Assembly: GCA_001873065.1 (NCBI GenBank)
Contig: MNYM01000014.1
Span: 78,921 to 142,920, forward strand
DNA: 64,000 nucleotides
DNA from: Flavobacteriaceae bacterium CG2_30_31_66
GTDB lineage: Bacteria > Bacteroidota > Bacteroidia > Flavobacteriales > Flavobacteriaceae
Direction of reading: 5' to 3'
The translations under genes were made by a program, and so were the position numbers. The notes beneath the pieces were generated by a model. That model was not told the DNA's origin and did no database searches. It saw only the letters and a program-made list of their open reading frames with translations. Of this stretch, positions 9,811-18,681 are shown one piece after another. How positions within the stretch are numbered: position 1 is the stretch's first letter; every line of letters begins with the position of its first letter.

Positions 9811-11235
9811 GTGAAAAGAAAACAGTTTTGGCTATTATTAAGCCTAATTTTAACAGCATCATTTTATGCACAAGATGAGATAGATTGCGATTATAATTTT
9901 AAAGTTGCGCTATCTAAACTCTATTTGTCCCAAGATTTTAGAAAAGATTCACTAGAAATAACCCAACTTTTGGATATATGCGTTTTAAAAAATGATGACA
10001 AAGCTCAATTATTATTAGGTAAATTTTATACCAATTTAGGTGATTCTAAAAGTTTTGAAAAGGCTTTTGAACTTTTAAATAAATCTGCAAAAAATGGAAA
10101 TTCGATGGCAATGGCAGAATTAGGTTCGCTATATAAATATGGCAAAGGATGTGATTTAAATTTTAATAAAGCTAGAAATTGGTTTAAAAAAGGTGCAGAG
10201 TTGAATGATGATAAATCATCTTATAGCTTAGGATATTTATATTTAAAAGGGTTTGGAAATATCAGTCAAAATTACACAAAAGCAATAAAATGGCTTGAAA
10301 AAAGTCAGCATCCAATGGCAAAGTATTGGTTAGGTGTTTGTTATTATTATGGTTATGGTGTTGAAAAAAATGTACTAAAAGCAAACGAATTATTGGGAAC
10401 TAATTTTGAGGAGATTCATCAAAATAGTAATACACCAAATGAGTCTGTAGATTCTAATACTAATGATATTACAAATTTAATAGATGACTCAGAAAATCAA
10501 AACACAAGCCTTGATGTTTCAGAATCTAATTTGTTAGGAAAGTGGAAAGGAAACATTTTAAAATACGATTGGTCTGGAAAACATGTTGAACAAAAACATG
10601 CTGTAATCGTTGAATTTAAAAATGATTCAATCACACAATTACCAATGTATAGCTTAAAAATTTTAGATCAAGTCATTACAGGAAATATCAATTTATATAA
10701 CAATGTTATCTTTTTTGATGACAATAAATTAAAATTACCACACAATTCATTTAATGAAAAAATACCAAGTGAGTTGAATTATGATTTTTTATCTGGTGAT
10801 TTAAGCTTAAAATTTTTAAATGAAACGACTTTTTTAATTGGTAATATTGATAGTTACATTCCTGAATTTAACGAGCCAGGTGCTCCTATGAAATTTGTTC
10901 TTTCAAAAGTCGAAACATTTTCTAATTCCAATGAAGAGATTTCTGATGAAATTTTAGAAGCAATTGCAAAGCAAGAAGAAAGTTTTATTAAATTATATCC
11001 AAATCCATTTCAAGATGATTTAATAATTTCCTACACACTCGAAAAACCAAGTTTTGTAGAGGTAAAAATTACAAATGTAAATGGAACAGAAAATACAATA
11101 GTAAGAAAAGGAGAAAATCAAAAAAAAGGAAAACATAGTTATTTTTTTGATGGTAGTAATCTTAATAAAGGAGCATATATTGTTTCAGTATTTGTTGATA
11201 ATAGCAGAAAAACAAGAATAATCATTAAAAAGTAA
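9811..11235 (+). CDS. Secreted Sel1-repeat protein with T9SS sorting tail
   Basis: A 474-residue protein with a GTG start and an N-terminal signal peptide (KRKQFWLLLSLILTASFYAQ). Sel1-like repeats occupy about residues 65-200 (LLLGKFYTN, MAELGSLYKYGKG, YSLGYLYLKGFG, YWLGVCYYYGYG). A low-complexity Asn/Ser linker follows, then a beta-rich region (about 240-370). The last 80 residues begin LYPNPFQDDLIISYTL and end in a basic IIIKK, a type A T9SS C-terminal sorting domain, so cell-surface or extracellular location is expected. It is first in the island and 3 bases from the AHH toxin gene, so the two are probably co-expressed. Its role (chaperone, carrier or adhesin for the toxin) is unknown. Confidence 0.85.
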   Translation: MKRKQFWLLLSLILTASFYAQDEIDCDYNFKVALSKLYLSQDFRKDSLEITQLLDICVLKNDDKAQLLLGKFYTNLGDSKSFEKAFELLNKSAKNGNSMAMAELGSLYKYGKGCDLNFNKARNWFKKGAELNDDKSSYSLGYLYLKGFGNISQNYTKAIKWLEKSQHPMAKYWLGVCYYYGYGVEKNVLKANELLGTNFEEIHQNSNTPNESVDSNTNDITNLIDDSENQNTSLDVSESNLLGKWKGNILKYDWSGKHVEQKHAVIVEFKNDSITQLPMYSLKILDQVITGNINLYNNVIFFDDNKLKLPHNSFNEKIPSELNYDFLSGDLSLKFLNETTFLIGNIDSYIPEFNEPGAPMKFVLSKVETFSNSNEEISDEILEAIAKQEESFIKLYPNPFQDDLIISYTLEKPSFVEVKITNVNGTENTIVRKGENQKKGKHSYFFDGSNLNKGAYIVSVFVDNSRKTRIIIKK

Positions 11236-11238
11236 GCT

Positions 11239-13374
11239 GTGAAAACAACAAAATATTTACTTTCAATATTTTTTGTATTTACACAAATATTGATTTATGC
11301 ACAAAAAAATCAAATTGTTTCTGATGAGTTTATGTATGTGGATTATGACTATATGCTTTACTCTAAAAGCACCACCACAACAAGTAATTGCGATTGTACA
11401 AGTGGTGTAGAAAATTTTAGATTTAATTGGGGTACTAGTTTTAATACTGCTTTTATAAATTTAGCAAATTTAACTTTAGCTCAAAACCTTGCTGTACAAA
11501 GTGCTAGAAATGAATGGTTTAATAAACAAAAAAATCTAATTAAAGAACACATTAACGCCAAGCTTGGTGAAAACTTTACAAATTTTAACGAGGCGAAAGA
11601 TGGTTTGTTTTTGAATAGCGAATTAAAAAACGTCCAAATACATTCAGTTCCTCTTCTAAATAAGTATAATGGATTAAGGAGTAATCAATATGCTGTTTCC
11701 AAATCATATTTAAAAGAATTAAAGTTACTTGAATTACGAAAAATTGAAATAACTAGTGGAAATATCAACAATTCATCATTCAAATTTTTAAAAGTAGGTG
11801 AAATAATCTTGGGTGATATAAAAGATATGAACGCATTAAACATTCAATGGAATAAGATTCTAAATCCATTAGGTGTTAGTATTGCAAAAACATATGAATT
11901 TAAAAACATCGCCGAAAAACTTAACTTTCTTGGTAAAGATTTTGAAACCGAATTAATACGCCTAAAAAACAATTATTACAATACCTTTAACGAATGGGAT
12001 CAGCTAAATTTTATGCAGGTTCTATTAAATTATGAAGAATTCAAAAGATTGACTAGTTGTGGACCTTGTTTGTTTCCAACAAATCTTCGAGATCTCTATA
12101 AGTTTCAAAGTTTAGACAGAACAACCCTTACCTTTATTGAAGATTATGCAATTAAAAATAGAATTGGGGGGTATTCTATTTTTGATCAAAAATATATCGA
12201 TGAGATTATTGAAAGCATTAAAAATGATAATACTAATAGATATGTAGATTCAAGAGATCGTTATGCAGAAATTGAGAGTGCAATTGCACAATGGGAATAC
12301 GAAAAAGAACAAGCCATTAATAATTTACTAAACTCTGTTGATGTTAGTAATTTTGCTGTTGAGAATTTGATAGGTAAGTTAAATATTACAAATCAAGAAC
12401 AACGACTTTGGCTTTTTAACAATCATACATATGCAAAATCCTTTGAGGACTTTTTGAATTATAATCAAAACTCAATTGAGGCTAAAGATTTAGTTTTTGG
12501 GTTAATTAAAATTATGAGCCTTCCAAACAGCGATTCTAACGCAATAAACTTTATTATTTCAGCCTTAGCACAAAATAAAATATTTGTTCCTTTCGACAGC
12601 CCTTTTTTCACATCTGTAAATCAATATATGGACTTGGATGTTGCAAATTTAAGCCCAGATTTACTGTTACAGATACAATTATATTTTACAACAAGATGTG
12701 CGGTTTTAAAAAACAAAAACCCAAATTGGTCAGAAGATAAAATCTTATGGGAAGCTTCAAAAGATTTAATTCATATAACTTTAGATGGTTTCGGTATGAT
12801 TCCAGTTGTAGGAGAAATTGCGGATTTAACGAATGGTGTTCTTTATTTAATAGAAGGTGATGGTATAAATGCAACTTTGAGTTTTGCGGCAACTGTTCCA
12901 ATTGTTGGCTGGGGTGCAACAACGGGTAAGTATGTTTTTAAAATTACTGCTTCAACGATTGGAACAAAGGTAAGGCTCACATGGAAAGTTTTAGAAAATG
13001 GTGTTGTTTATTTTGGTTCATCAGGAAACCAGTTGCGAAAGGTTTTGGGCATTACTGTCTCTACTTTACAAGCTCATCATATAATGCCTTGGGCGTTACG
13101 TAACAATAATGTCATTCAAAAAGCAGCAAAATCTGGCAATGCATTTCATTTGAATGAAGCTCTAAATGGAATTCCAGTAGCGTCATGGAGAAATCAACCT
13201 AACCATAACGCATACAATAATTTAATTGAAAGTAAGTTGAATACTTTTAATAATTTATACCCTAATGCAAGTGTGGATGATGCTTATAACTTTGTAAGAG
13301 ATTTAATTGAAGATGTTAGAGATTGGGTCATTAAAAATCCAAATTCACACTTAAATAATTTAGTTTTACCATGA
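11239..13374 (+). CDS. Secreted polymorphic toxin-like protein with C-terminal AHH nuclease domain
   Basis: A 711-residue protein with a GTG start and a signal peptide (KTTKYLLSIFFVFTQILIYAQ). A long poorly conserved region spans residues 30-510. A pretoxin-like hydrophobic segment (FGMIPVVGEIADLTNGVLYL ... ATVPIVGWGATTG, about 514-570) follows. The C-terminal ~100 residues contain QAHHIMPWALR with AHH at 612-614, FHLNEALNGIPV and a downstream NHNAYNN. This arrangement matches AHH nucleases of the HNH/EndoVII superfamily used as toxin tips. Its stop overlaps the ATG of the next gene, the usual toxin-immunity coupling. It lacks a T9SS tail of its own. Nuclease activity and interbacterial use are inferred. 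Confidence 0.8.
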   Translation: MKTTKYLLSIFFVFTQILIYAQKNQIVSDEFMYVDYDYMLYSKSTTTTSNCDCTSGVENFRFNWGTSFNTAFINLANLTLAQNLAVQSARNEWFNKQKNLIKEHINAKLGENFTNFNEAKDGLFLNSELKNVQIHSVPLLNKYNGLRSNQYAVSKSYLKELKLLELRKIEITSGNINNSSFKFLKVGEIILGDIKDMNALNIQWNKILNPLGVSIAKTYEFKNIAEKLNFLGKDFETELIRLKNNYYNTFNEWDQLNFMQVLLNYEEFKRLTSCGPCLFPTNLRDLYKFQSLDRTTLTFIEDYAIKNRIGGYSIFDQKYIDEIIESIKNDNTNRYVDSRDRYAEIESAIAQWEYEKEQAINNLLNSVDVSNFAVENLIGKLNITNQEQRLWLFNNHTYAKSFEDFLNYNQNSIEAKDLVFGLIKIMSLPNSDSNAINFIISALAQNKIFVPFDSPFFTSVNQYMDLDVANLSPDLLLQIQLYFTTRCAVLKNKNPNWSEDKILWEASKDLIHITLDGFGMIPVVGEIADLTNGVLYLIEGDGINATLSFAATVPIVGWGATTGKYVFKITASTIGTKVRLTWKVLENGVVYFGSSGNQLRKVLGITVSTLQAHHIMPWALRNNNVIQKAAKSGNAFHLNEALNGIPVASWRNQPNHNAYNNLIESKLNTFNNLYPNASVDDAYNFVRDLIEDVRDWVIKNPNSHLNNLVLP

Positions 13375-14087
13375 TAAAGTACTTTTCGATACATAACAGC
13401 TTGAATGAACAAATTATGGGTAAACTACCTCAAGTCAAAGAGGTATTGCATAATTCTCATATTTCAGAAGAACCTAATTTTATAGATAAGTTTCCATTTA
13501 AGAAAATAGAAATTAATCCTATTCTATCAAATGCTGTTTTATATTCCAAGTCAAAACAAACTGACTTGATAATGACTAGTAGTCTTGGTTTTTCTTGTGG
13601 TTCTTTATTAATTAGCGATAAACTAAAAAAAATATTTGAACAGTTTAAATGTTTTGGAGTTCAGTTTTTCTCATCTTATATAGTCCATAAAGAAAAAAAA
13701 AATTACGATTATTGGCAAAGTCATATTTATGATATTCCATATGATTTCATAGACTTTCGGAATACTGACCTCTTGTTAAAAGACAGAGATGAAAATAGAA
13801 AACTCATTCAAAGTTATATAGAAAGAGTTGACAAAGAGGAATTTTTAAGGATGTTAGAAAATATGAAATATCCAAAAATGCTTTATTTAAAAAATATTTC
13901 TTTTACTGAGCAAATGAATTTAGACTATTTCTTTCTTAGAAATTTTGAAGATGCAAGTCTGGGTATTGCATCAGAAAATCTAAAAAATGAAATAGAAAAA
14001 CAAGAAATAACGGGAATTGAATTTAAACCAATTGAATTAAGTATGAATGATTGGTTAGATTCTAATGGTGTGACAGAAAAAATTTAA
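13371..14087 (+). CDS. Candidate immunity protein for the AHH toxin
   Basis: A 238-residue cytoplasmic-looking protein whose ATG overlaps the toxin stop by 4 bases. Features such as LLISDKLKKIFEQFKCFGVQFF and the late ITGIEFKPIEL recall DUF1629/Imm11- or Imm43-type immunity proteins. The family call is tentative; the immunity role rests mainly on position. It shares layout and the C-terminal TGIEFK/TGMEFK motif with the gene at 14197, so the two look like diverged paralogues. Confidence 0.62.
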   Translation: MIKYFSIHNSLNEQIMGKLPQVKEVLHNSHISEEPNFIDKFPFKKIEINPILSNAVLYSKSKQTDLIMTSSLGFSCGSLLISDKLKKIFEQFKCFGVQFFSSYIVHKEKKNYDYWQSHIYDIPYDFIDFRNTDLLLKDRDENRKLIQSYIERVDKEEFLRMLENMKYPKMLYLKNISFTEQMNLDYFFLRNFEDASLGIASENLKNEIEKQEITGIEFKPIELSMNDWLDSNGVTEKI

Positions 14088-14196
14088 AGCTTTGTTCCTT
14101 AGATGCTTGGTTAGATAAAGCTTAAGAACTTTAATGATTAATAATGCAAGTTTAAATTCTGGACAAATCGCAGATTTAATTAAATATCCTTAAAAC
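14088..14196 (+). pseudogene. Short remnants between immunity genes
   Basis: This gap contains coding-like scraps. One frame reads DAWLDKA then stop (about 14102-14125), similar to the NDWLDSNG end of the preceding immunity protein. Another (14134-14193) reads MINNASLNSGQIADLIKYP then stop, which could be the tail of a lost toxin domain. Such scraps are what stepwise gain and loss of toxin/immunity modules leaves behind. The resemblance is short and could be chance. Confidence 0.3.
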
Positions 14197-14880
14197 ATGA
14201 AGTATTATATTTTAAGTTTCACCACAAACTATAAAGAAGTTGGTAAATTTCCTCAAAGTATAGAATGTTTAATGGGAGATGTCCAAAAAGATTTTATCCC
14301 ATGGGAAGGAAAAATAGATTTTGATTTTAAACTTCCAGAGCCAATACTCGAAAAAAAATCAAAACAGACATCATATATTAACGTTGTAGCTATACCCTCG
14401 TTTTTCTTAGTAATAGATGATGATTTGTTAAATTTTCTTAGAGATTTTAAAATTGGAAATTATCAAAATTGGAAAATAAATACTTGGCAAGACAAACAAA
14501 TAATAGAAAAATATAATTTATTTCTTTTAAATGATACAAAACAAGTTGAATATATTGATTTTAAAAAATCTGAATTTTATTCAAAAAATATAGATGATTG
14601 GGATAATTCAGGAGTTCAAAAAACTAATTATGTAGAAAACTATAATGAATATATTTCCCTAGTAGAGATGCTGAGAAAAGACAAATTAATGATATATCGA
14701 AGTAAAATAACTTTAAATTTAAGAAATGCAAAAGAAGATTTGTTTAGAGTAGTTGGTGTTCATCCTGAAGGCTATTTCGTTTCAGAAAAACTTAAAAATA
14801 GTATTGAAAATAATGGTTTTACTGGTATGGAATTTAAAGAAGTAAGTGATCTAGAAGATACTACTGTTACATATAATTAA
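14197..14880 (+). CDS. Second candidate immunity protein (paralogue)
   Basis: A 227-residue protein without signal peptide. It shows VSEKLKNSIENNGFTGMEFKEV near its C-terminus, paralleling IASENLKNEIEKQEITGIEFKPI in the gene at 13371, and a comparable early pattern (KKSKQTSYINVV versus YSKSKQTDLIMT). It is probably an extra or orphan immunity gene retained from an earlier toxin module. The specific family is uncertain. Confidence 0.6.
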   Translation: MKYYILSFTTNYKEVGKFPQSIECLMGDVQKDFIPWEGKIDFDFKLPEPILEKKSKQTSYINVVAIPSFFLVIDDDLLNFLRDFKIGNYQNWKINTWQDKQIIEKYNLFLLNDTKQVEYIDFKKSEFYSKNIDDWDNSGVQKTNYVENYNEYISLVEMLRKDKLMIYRSKITLNLRNAKEDLFRVVGVHPEGYFVSEKLKNSIENNGFTGMEFKEVSDLEDTTVTYN

Positions 14881-14969
14881 TACGTATCAAAAAAATGTCA
14901 AGGAAAATCAAATCTAAAATAATAAAGCAACATTCTTAGAGGACTATAAAAGCTGCTAGAAAAATTAAT

Positions 14970-15727
14970 ATGAAAAAAAAATTATAATTTTTGTTTTATT
15001 ATTTGGTGTAAATTTTTATTCCCAAAATAGAAACATCCAATTACCAAATGGCTATGGTTTTGAAATTAAATATAATGATAAATCTTTAAATCCGATAGCG
15101 CGGATTTGCAATCCGTGGCAATCAAATTACAAATAAATAATCACTTTTACAATAATTCTGTGAAACAAATAAAGAAACATAGTCTGAAGATTATTATTTT
15201 AGCACCGCAAGTAATGATGCAAATGCAGAAAATGAATTGAATGTAATTGTTTATGATTGATTTTAAATATTGTTGTAGGCACGGATTACAAATCCGCGCT
15301 ATCGGGTATTGTTGGGAATTTTAGTAAAACCACAACTTTAATAGGAAAATGGGAAGGGTATCTTGAAAATATTTGGAATACTCAATTAGTTAAGCAAGGT
15401 TATAATAAAGGAGGTTTTAACATATTGGGTGAAATTAGTGGTTCTTTATTGGAAAAATGGCAAAAAAATAAGCAGTGGTTAAATGATGCAATTTCAAGGG
15501 GTGATGTAATTAGAATTACAGCCGACCCAACTAAAGTTGAAAATTTAATTTTTAATAACTTAACGAATATTAACTTTAAATCTTTTAATGATGTAATTTT
15601 ATACATGAAAAGTTTTAGCGAAACTTCACAACAATTCAACAATTTGAGTTTTTTTGGAAAAGAAATTTATACATTAATTAATAAAAATTTTATATATGAT
15701 CCTGTTTTAAAAATATTTAAACCTTAA
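14970..15727 (+). pseudogene. Second secreted toxin gene, broken by a frameshift and an inserted repeat element
   Basis: After the ATG at 14970 an A9 run puts the frame out. With one extra A it would read KKKIIIFVLLFGVNFYSQ, a clear signal peptide, then QLPNGYGFEIKYNDKSLN. At 15092 the frame runs into a 215-bp inverted-repeat element. On its far side (about 15307-15727) about 140 residues remain open (GNFSKTTTLIGKWEGYLE ... GDVIRITADPTKVENLIF ... YDPVLKIFKP), resembling the tip domain of polymorphic toxins that starts with TTT-IG and ends near YDP. The only start in this frame is a TTG at 15257 inside the element, so the gene is probably dead. Joining both halves into one ancestral gene is inference. 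Confidence 0.6.
15092..15306. mobile_element. 215-bp inverted-repeat element, copy A (non-autonomous)
   Basis: Left arm CCGATAGCGCGGATTTGC continuing AATCCGTG; the right arm CACGGATTACAAATCCGC continuing GCTATCGG is its near-perfect inverse (one mismatch over about 26 bases). The interior (about 15171-15260) carries a decayed reading frame (KET-stop-SEDYYFSTASNDA continuing to ENELNVIVYD then stop). A diverged copy lies at 60132-60327 and a collapsed copy at 58787-58804. No transposase is encoded. The arm-loop-arm form suggests REP-pair or MITE-type mobility, possibly by a Y1 transposase. Confidence 0.75.
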
Positions 15728-15733
15728 TTTAAC

Positions 15734-16174
15734 ATGATTAGAAATGATGGCTATTACATAGAGGAACCAATTGAAATTTTTGATGGTAGGTCAAAAGATG
15801 AAAAATCAACTTACAATTTTAATGCTTATTATTTTGTGAATAAGAATAGTTTAATAATTAGTTCAAAAAATCAAATTTTAACAGGATTATTAGATTTTCA
15901 AAAAGAAGATTTTATTTCTGATTTATCAATTAGGAAAAAAGTTCAAATTAGAGAGGATCAAATTATAATGCTTAAATCATTTTCATTTGAAAATGAAGTA
16001 ACTTTTAAAATCATAAATTCAAATGAAATTTATAATGAAACTTTTAAAAAGAATATGTATTTTATTTCTTGGGATAATTTAAAAGAAAAACAAACTGGAA
16101 AATCGGAACAAACTTATATTTACAGTCTTTTTGGACCGTTTTATCATAAAAAATTTAAAGTATTTTTTGAGTAA
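15734..16174 (+). CDS. Candidate immunity protein for the broken toxin
   Basis: A 146-residue acidic/lysine-rich cytoplasmic-looking protein, 6 bases after the end of the toxin-tip fragment. Its beta-rich composition, with a WDNLKEKQ near the end, matches no family I recognise. The immunity role is inferred from the toxin-then-immunity order. It still has an intact frame although its toxin seems inactivated, which would fit an orphan immunity gene. Confidence 0.5.
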   Translation: MIRNDGYYIEEPIEIFDGRSKDEKSTYNFNAYYFVNKNSLIISSKNQILTGLLDFQKEDFISDLSIRKKVQIREDQIIMLKSFSFENEVTFKIINSNEIYNETFKKNMYFISWDNLKEKQTGKSEQTYIYSLFGPFYHKKFKVFFE

Positions 16175-16197
16175 TTTATTATAATTCTAATGAAATC

Positions 16198-16359
16198 TTG
16201 GAAAAAACCTTAGATTATAAATTAGTTTTAGAGTTTACTCTCATTTCTCTTTTTTGCCAAGATTTATTATCTGGGGATTTCAGTAATATTGACAATTATG
16301 ACAAACAATATGAAAATATTAACAGAAAAATTTTTGATTATAAAAATAAAAATTTGTAA
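16198..16359 (+). pseudogene. C-terminal fragment of an unknown island protein
   Basis: A 53-codon open stretch (TTG or no proper start) reads EKTLDYKLVLEFTLISLFCQ, then DLLSGDFSNIDNYDKQYENI and RKIFDYKNKNL before its stop. It looks like a genuine protein tail rather than random sequence, probably a leftover immunity protein. A 9-bp hairpin (ATAAAGAAA/TTTCTTTAT, 16362-16390) follows without a U-tract. The rest of 16360-16497 holds nothing recognisable before ilvN. Confidence 0.35.
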
Positions 16360-16497
16360 AAATAAAGAAATGCAAAAATTCTTTCTTTATCATTTAAGTA
16401 ATTGAGCAAAAAGAATCAAGAATAAAGAGAAAAGGGTTTATAAAATAAGGCGTTAAAGTCTATTTTCTTGCATCTTTTTTCTAACATCTTAAAAAAA

Positions 16498-17031
16498 ATG
16501 AACACAGAAAAGCAATTATACACAGTTTCCATTTATACGGAAAATAACATTGGATTGTTGAATCGAATTTCAGCAATTTTCCAACGAAGACACATCAATA
16601 TTGAGAGTTTAAATACCTCTCCATCTGAAATCGAAGGCGTATCAAGATTCACTATCGTCGTTTTTATGGACGAAGTTGGCATGAAAAAAATCATCGGTCA
16701 AATTGACAAACAAGTAGAGGTCATCAAAGCGTTTTATCACACAGAAGAAGAAACTATTTATCAAATTTCGGGCTTGTTTAAAATTAAATCTGATTTGTTG
16801 TTTGAAGAACCTCAAATTCAAAACATTATCAAAGAAAGTAATGCACGAATTGTTACCGTAAACAAGGTGTTTTTTGTGCTTGAAAAATCAGGAAAAAGAG
16901 AAGAATTAAAAGATTTATACGAAAAACTAAGTGTTTTTGGCATCATGCAATTCACACGTTCAGGACGAATTGCAGTGACCAAAGACGAAATGAAAATATC
17001 AAAAATGCTACAAGCATTCAATAATCAATAA
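16498..17031 (+). CDS. ilvN: Acetolactate synthase, small (regulatory) subunit
   Basis: ACT-domain subunit that activates IlvB and confers valine feedback. [20 protein letters not shown] followed by [17 protein letters not shown] (residues 6-42) is the N-terminal ACT domain; the C-terminal half is the IlvN second domain. The ATG at 16498 gives 177 residues. An upstream TTG at 16468 is possible but adds ten unlikely residues. ilvC follows 11 bases later. Separation from ilvB by the toxin island means this gene may need a promoter within or after the island. Confidence 0.93.
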   Translation: MNTEKQLYTVSIYTENNIGLLNRISAIFQRRHINIESLNTSPSEIEGVSRFTIVVFMDEVGMKKIIGQIDKQVEVIKAFYHTEEETIYQISGLFKIKSDLLFEEPQIQNIIKESNARIVTVNKVFFVLEKSGKREELKDLYEKLSVFGIMQFTRSGRIAVTKDEMKISKMLQAFNNQ

Positions 17032-17042
17032 AAACCAAAAAA

Positions 17043-18518
17043 ATGTCAAATTATTTCAACACATTAACATTAAGACAAAAATTAGAACAATTAGGAAAAT
17101 GTCGTTTTATGGACGCTTCAGAATTTGAAGATGGTGTAAACGCATTGCTTGGGAAAAAAATAGTCATAGTAGGTTGTGGCGCGCAAGGGTTAAATCAAGG
17201 TTTAAACATGAGAGATTCAGGTTTGGACATTTCTTATGCGTTAAGACAAGCTGCCATTGACCAAAAAAGAGATTCTTTCGTAAACGCTTCTTCAAACGGA
17301 TTTACAGTTGGAACCTATGAAGAATTGTTGCCAACTGCTGATTTAGTCATCAATTTAACGCCTGATAAACAGCACACAAGCGTTGTAAATTCAGTAATGC
17401 ATTTGATGAAAAAAGGCGCTACTTTAAGCTATTCTCATGGATTTAATATTGTTGAAGAAGGCATGCAAATCCGAAAAGATTTAACGGTAATTATGGTGGC
17501 TCCAAAATGCCCAGGTTCTGAAGTTCGTGAAGAATACAAGCGTGGTTTTGGTGTGCCAACTTTGATTGCTGTGCATCCTGAAAACGATCCAGAACAAAAA
17601 GGTTGGGCACAAGCAAAAGCGTATGCAGTTGCTACTGGAGGTCACAAAGCTGGCGTTTTAGCATCATCTTTTGTGGCAGAAGTAAAATCGGATTTGATGG
17701 GCGAACAAACCATTTTATGTGGATTATTGCAAACAGGTGCTATTGTATCTTTTGACAAAATGGTGGCTGAAGGAATTGACGCAAGTTACGCAGCAAAATT
17801 AATTCAATATGGTTGGGAAACTGTTACTGAAGCTTTAAAACATGGAGGAATTACCAACATGATGGACCGATTGTCAAATCCTGCAAAAATAAAAGCATTT
17901 GAACTTTCAGAAGAATTAAAAACCATTATGCGTCCATTATTTCAAAAACACATGGATGATATTATGACAGGTCATTTTTCAAAAACCATGATGGAAGATT
18001 GGGCAAATGATGATAAAAACTTATTAACTTGGAGAGCTGCCACTGGCGAAACTGCGTTTGAAAAACAAACTATCACCACGCAAGAAATTCTAGAACAAGA
18101 ATATTTTGATCATGGAACTTTATTAGTGGCATTTGTGAGAGCAGGTGTTGAATTGGCATTCGAATCAATGACAGAATCTGGAATTATTGATGCTTCTGCA
18201 TACTATGAATCGTTGCATGAAACTCCGTTAATTGCCAATACGATTGCTCGTAAAAAATTATATGAAATGAATCGCGTTATTTCTGATACTGCTGAATATG
18301 GTTGTTATTTATTTGATCATGCTTGCAAACCTTTGTTAGCTGATTTTATGAAAAAAGTTTCAACAGATGTGATTGGAAAAAAATTCACGAATTCAAATGA
18401 AGTTGATAATCAACAATTAATTGCAGTAAATAAAGCAATTAGAAATCATCCCGTAGAAAAAATTGGTGCCACATTAAGAGCATCTATGACAGCTATGAAA
18501 GTAGTGAAAACTGCATAA
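17043..18518 (+). CDS. ilvC: Ketol-acid reductoisomerase, long (class II) form
   Basis: NADPH- and Mg-dependent isomeroreductase converting acetolactate or acetohydroxybutyrate to dihydroxy acids. The Rossmann motif [18 protein letters not shown] lies near residues 43-60, with LRQ after it. Length 491 and the duplicated knotted C-terminal domain place it with the E. coli-type class II enzymes. It ends the ilv group; a strong terminator follows. Confidence 0.96.
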   Translation: MSNYFNTLTLRQKLEQLGKCRFMDASEFEDGVNALLGKKIVIVGCGAQGLNQGLNMRDSGLDISYALRQAAIDQKRDSFVNASSNGFTVGTYEELLPTADLVINLTPDKQHTSVVNSVMHLMKKGATLSYSHGFNIVEEGMQIRKDLTVIMVAPKCPGSEVREEYKRGFGVPTLIAVHPENDPEQKGWAQAKAYAVATGGHKAGVLASSFVAEVKSDLMGEQTILCGLLQTGAIVSFDKMVAEGIDASYAAKLIQYGWETVTEALKHGGITNMMDRLSNPAKIKAFELSEELKTIMRPLFQKHMDDIMTGHFSKTMMEDWANDDKNLLTWRAATGETAFEKQTITTQEILEQEYFDHGTLLVAFVRAGVELAFESMTESGIIDASAYYESLHETPLIANTIARKKLYEMNRVISDTAEYGCYLFDHACKPLLADFMKKVSTDVIGKKFTNSNEVDNQQLIAVNKAIRNHPVEKIGATLRASMTAMKVVKTA

Positions 18519-18540
18519 TCTAATATATTTTTCAAAACTA

Positions 18541-18577
18541 AAAAAGCATCTTTTCATAATAAAAGATGCTTTTTTTA
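18541..18577 (+). terminator. Intrinsic terminator after ilvC
   Basis: AAAAAGCATCTTTT and AAAAGATGCTTTTTTT form a long perfect stem around a short loop, ending in a T-run. Strong and symmetrical; it closes the ilv operon. Confidence 0.9.
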
Positions 18578-18681
18578 TTGAAAAACTCGAAATGCTTTTC
18601 GTAATTTATTATGCTTTTTATCTCATTTTAATAATAAAACGGACTTATTTTTTGTTAATTTGATTTCTAAAATTCATATAA

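Noticed and set aside
9811..13374. T6SS or Rhs effector interpretation of the toxin gene
   Set aside because: Both proteins begin with cleavable signal peptides and there are no Rhs repeats, PAAR, VgrG or Hcp genes in the window.
15257..15306. TTG start for the toxin-tip fragment as a genuine translation start
   Set aside because: The first 16 codons lie inside the inverted-repeat element, so they are not original coding sequence.
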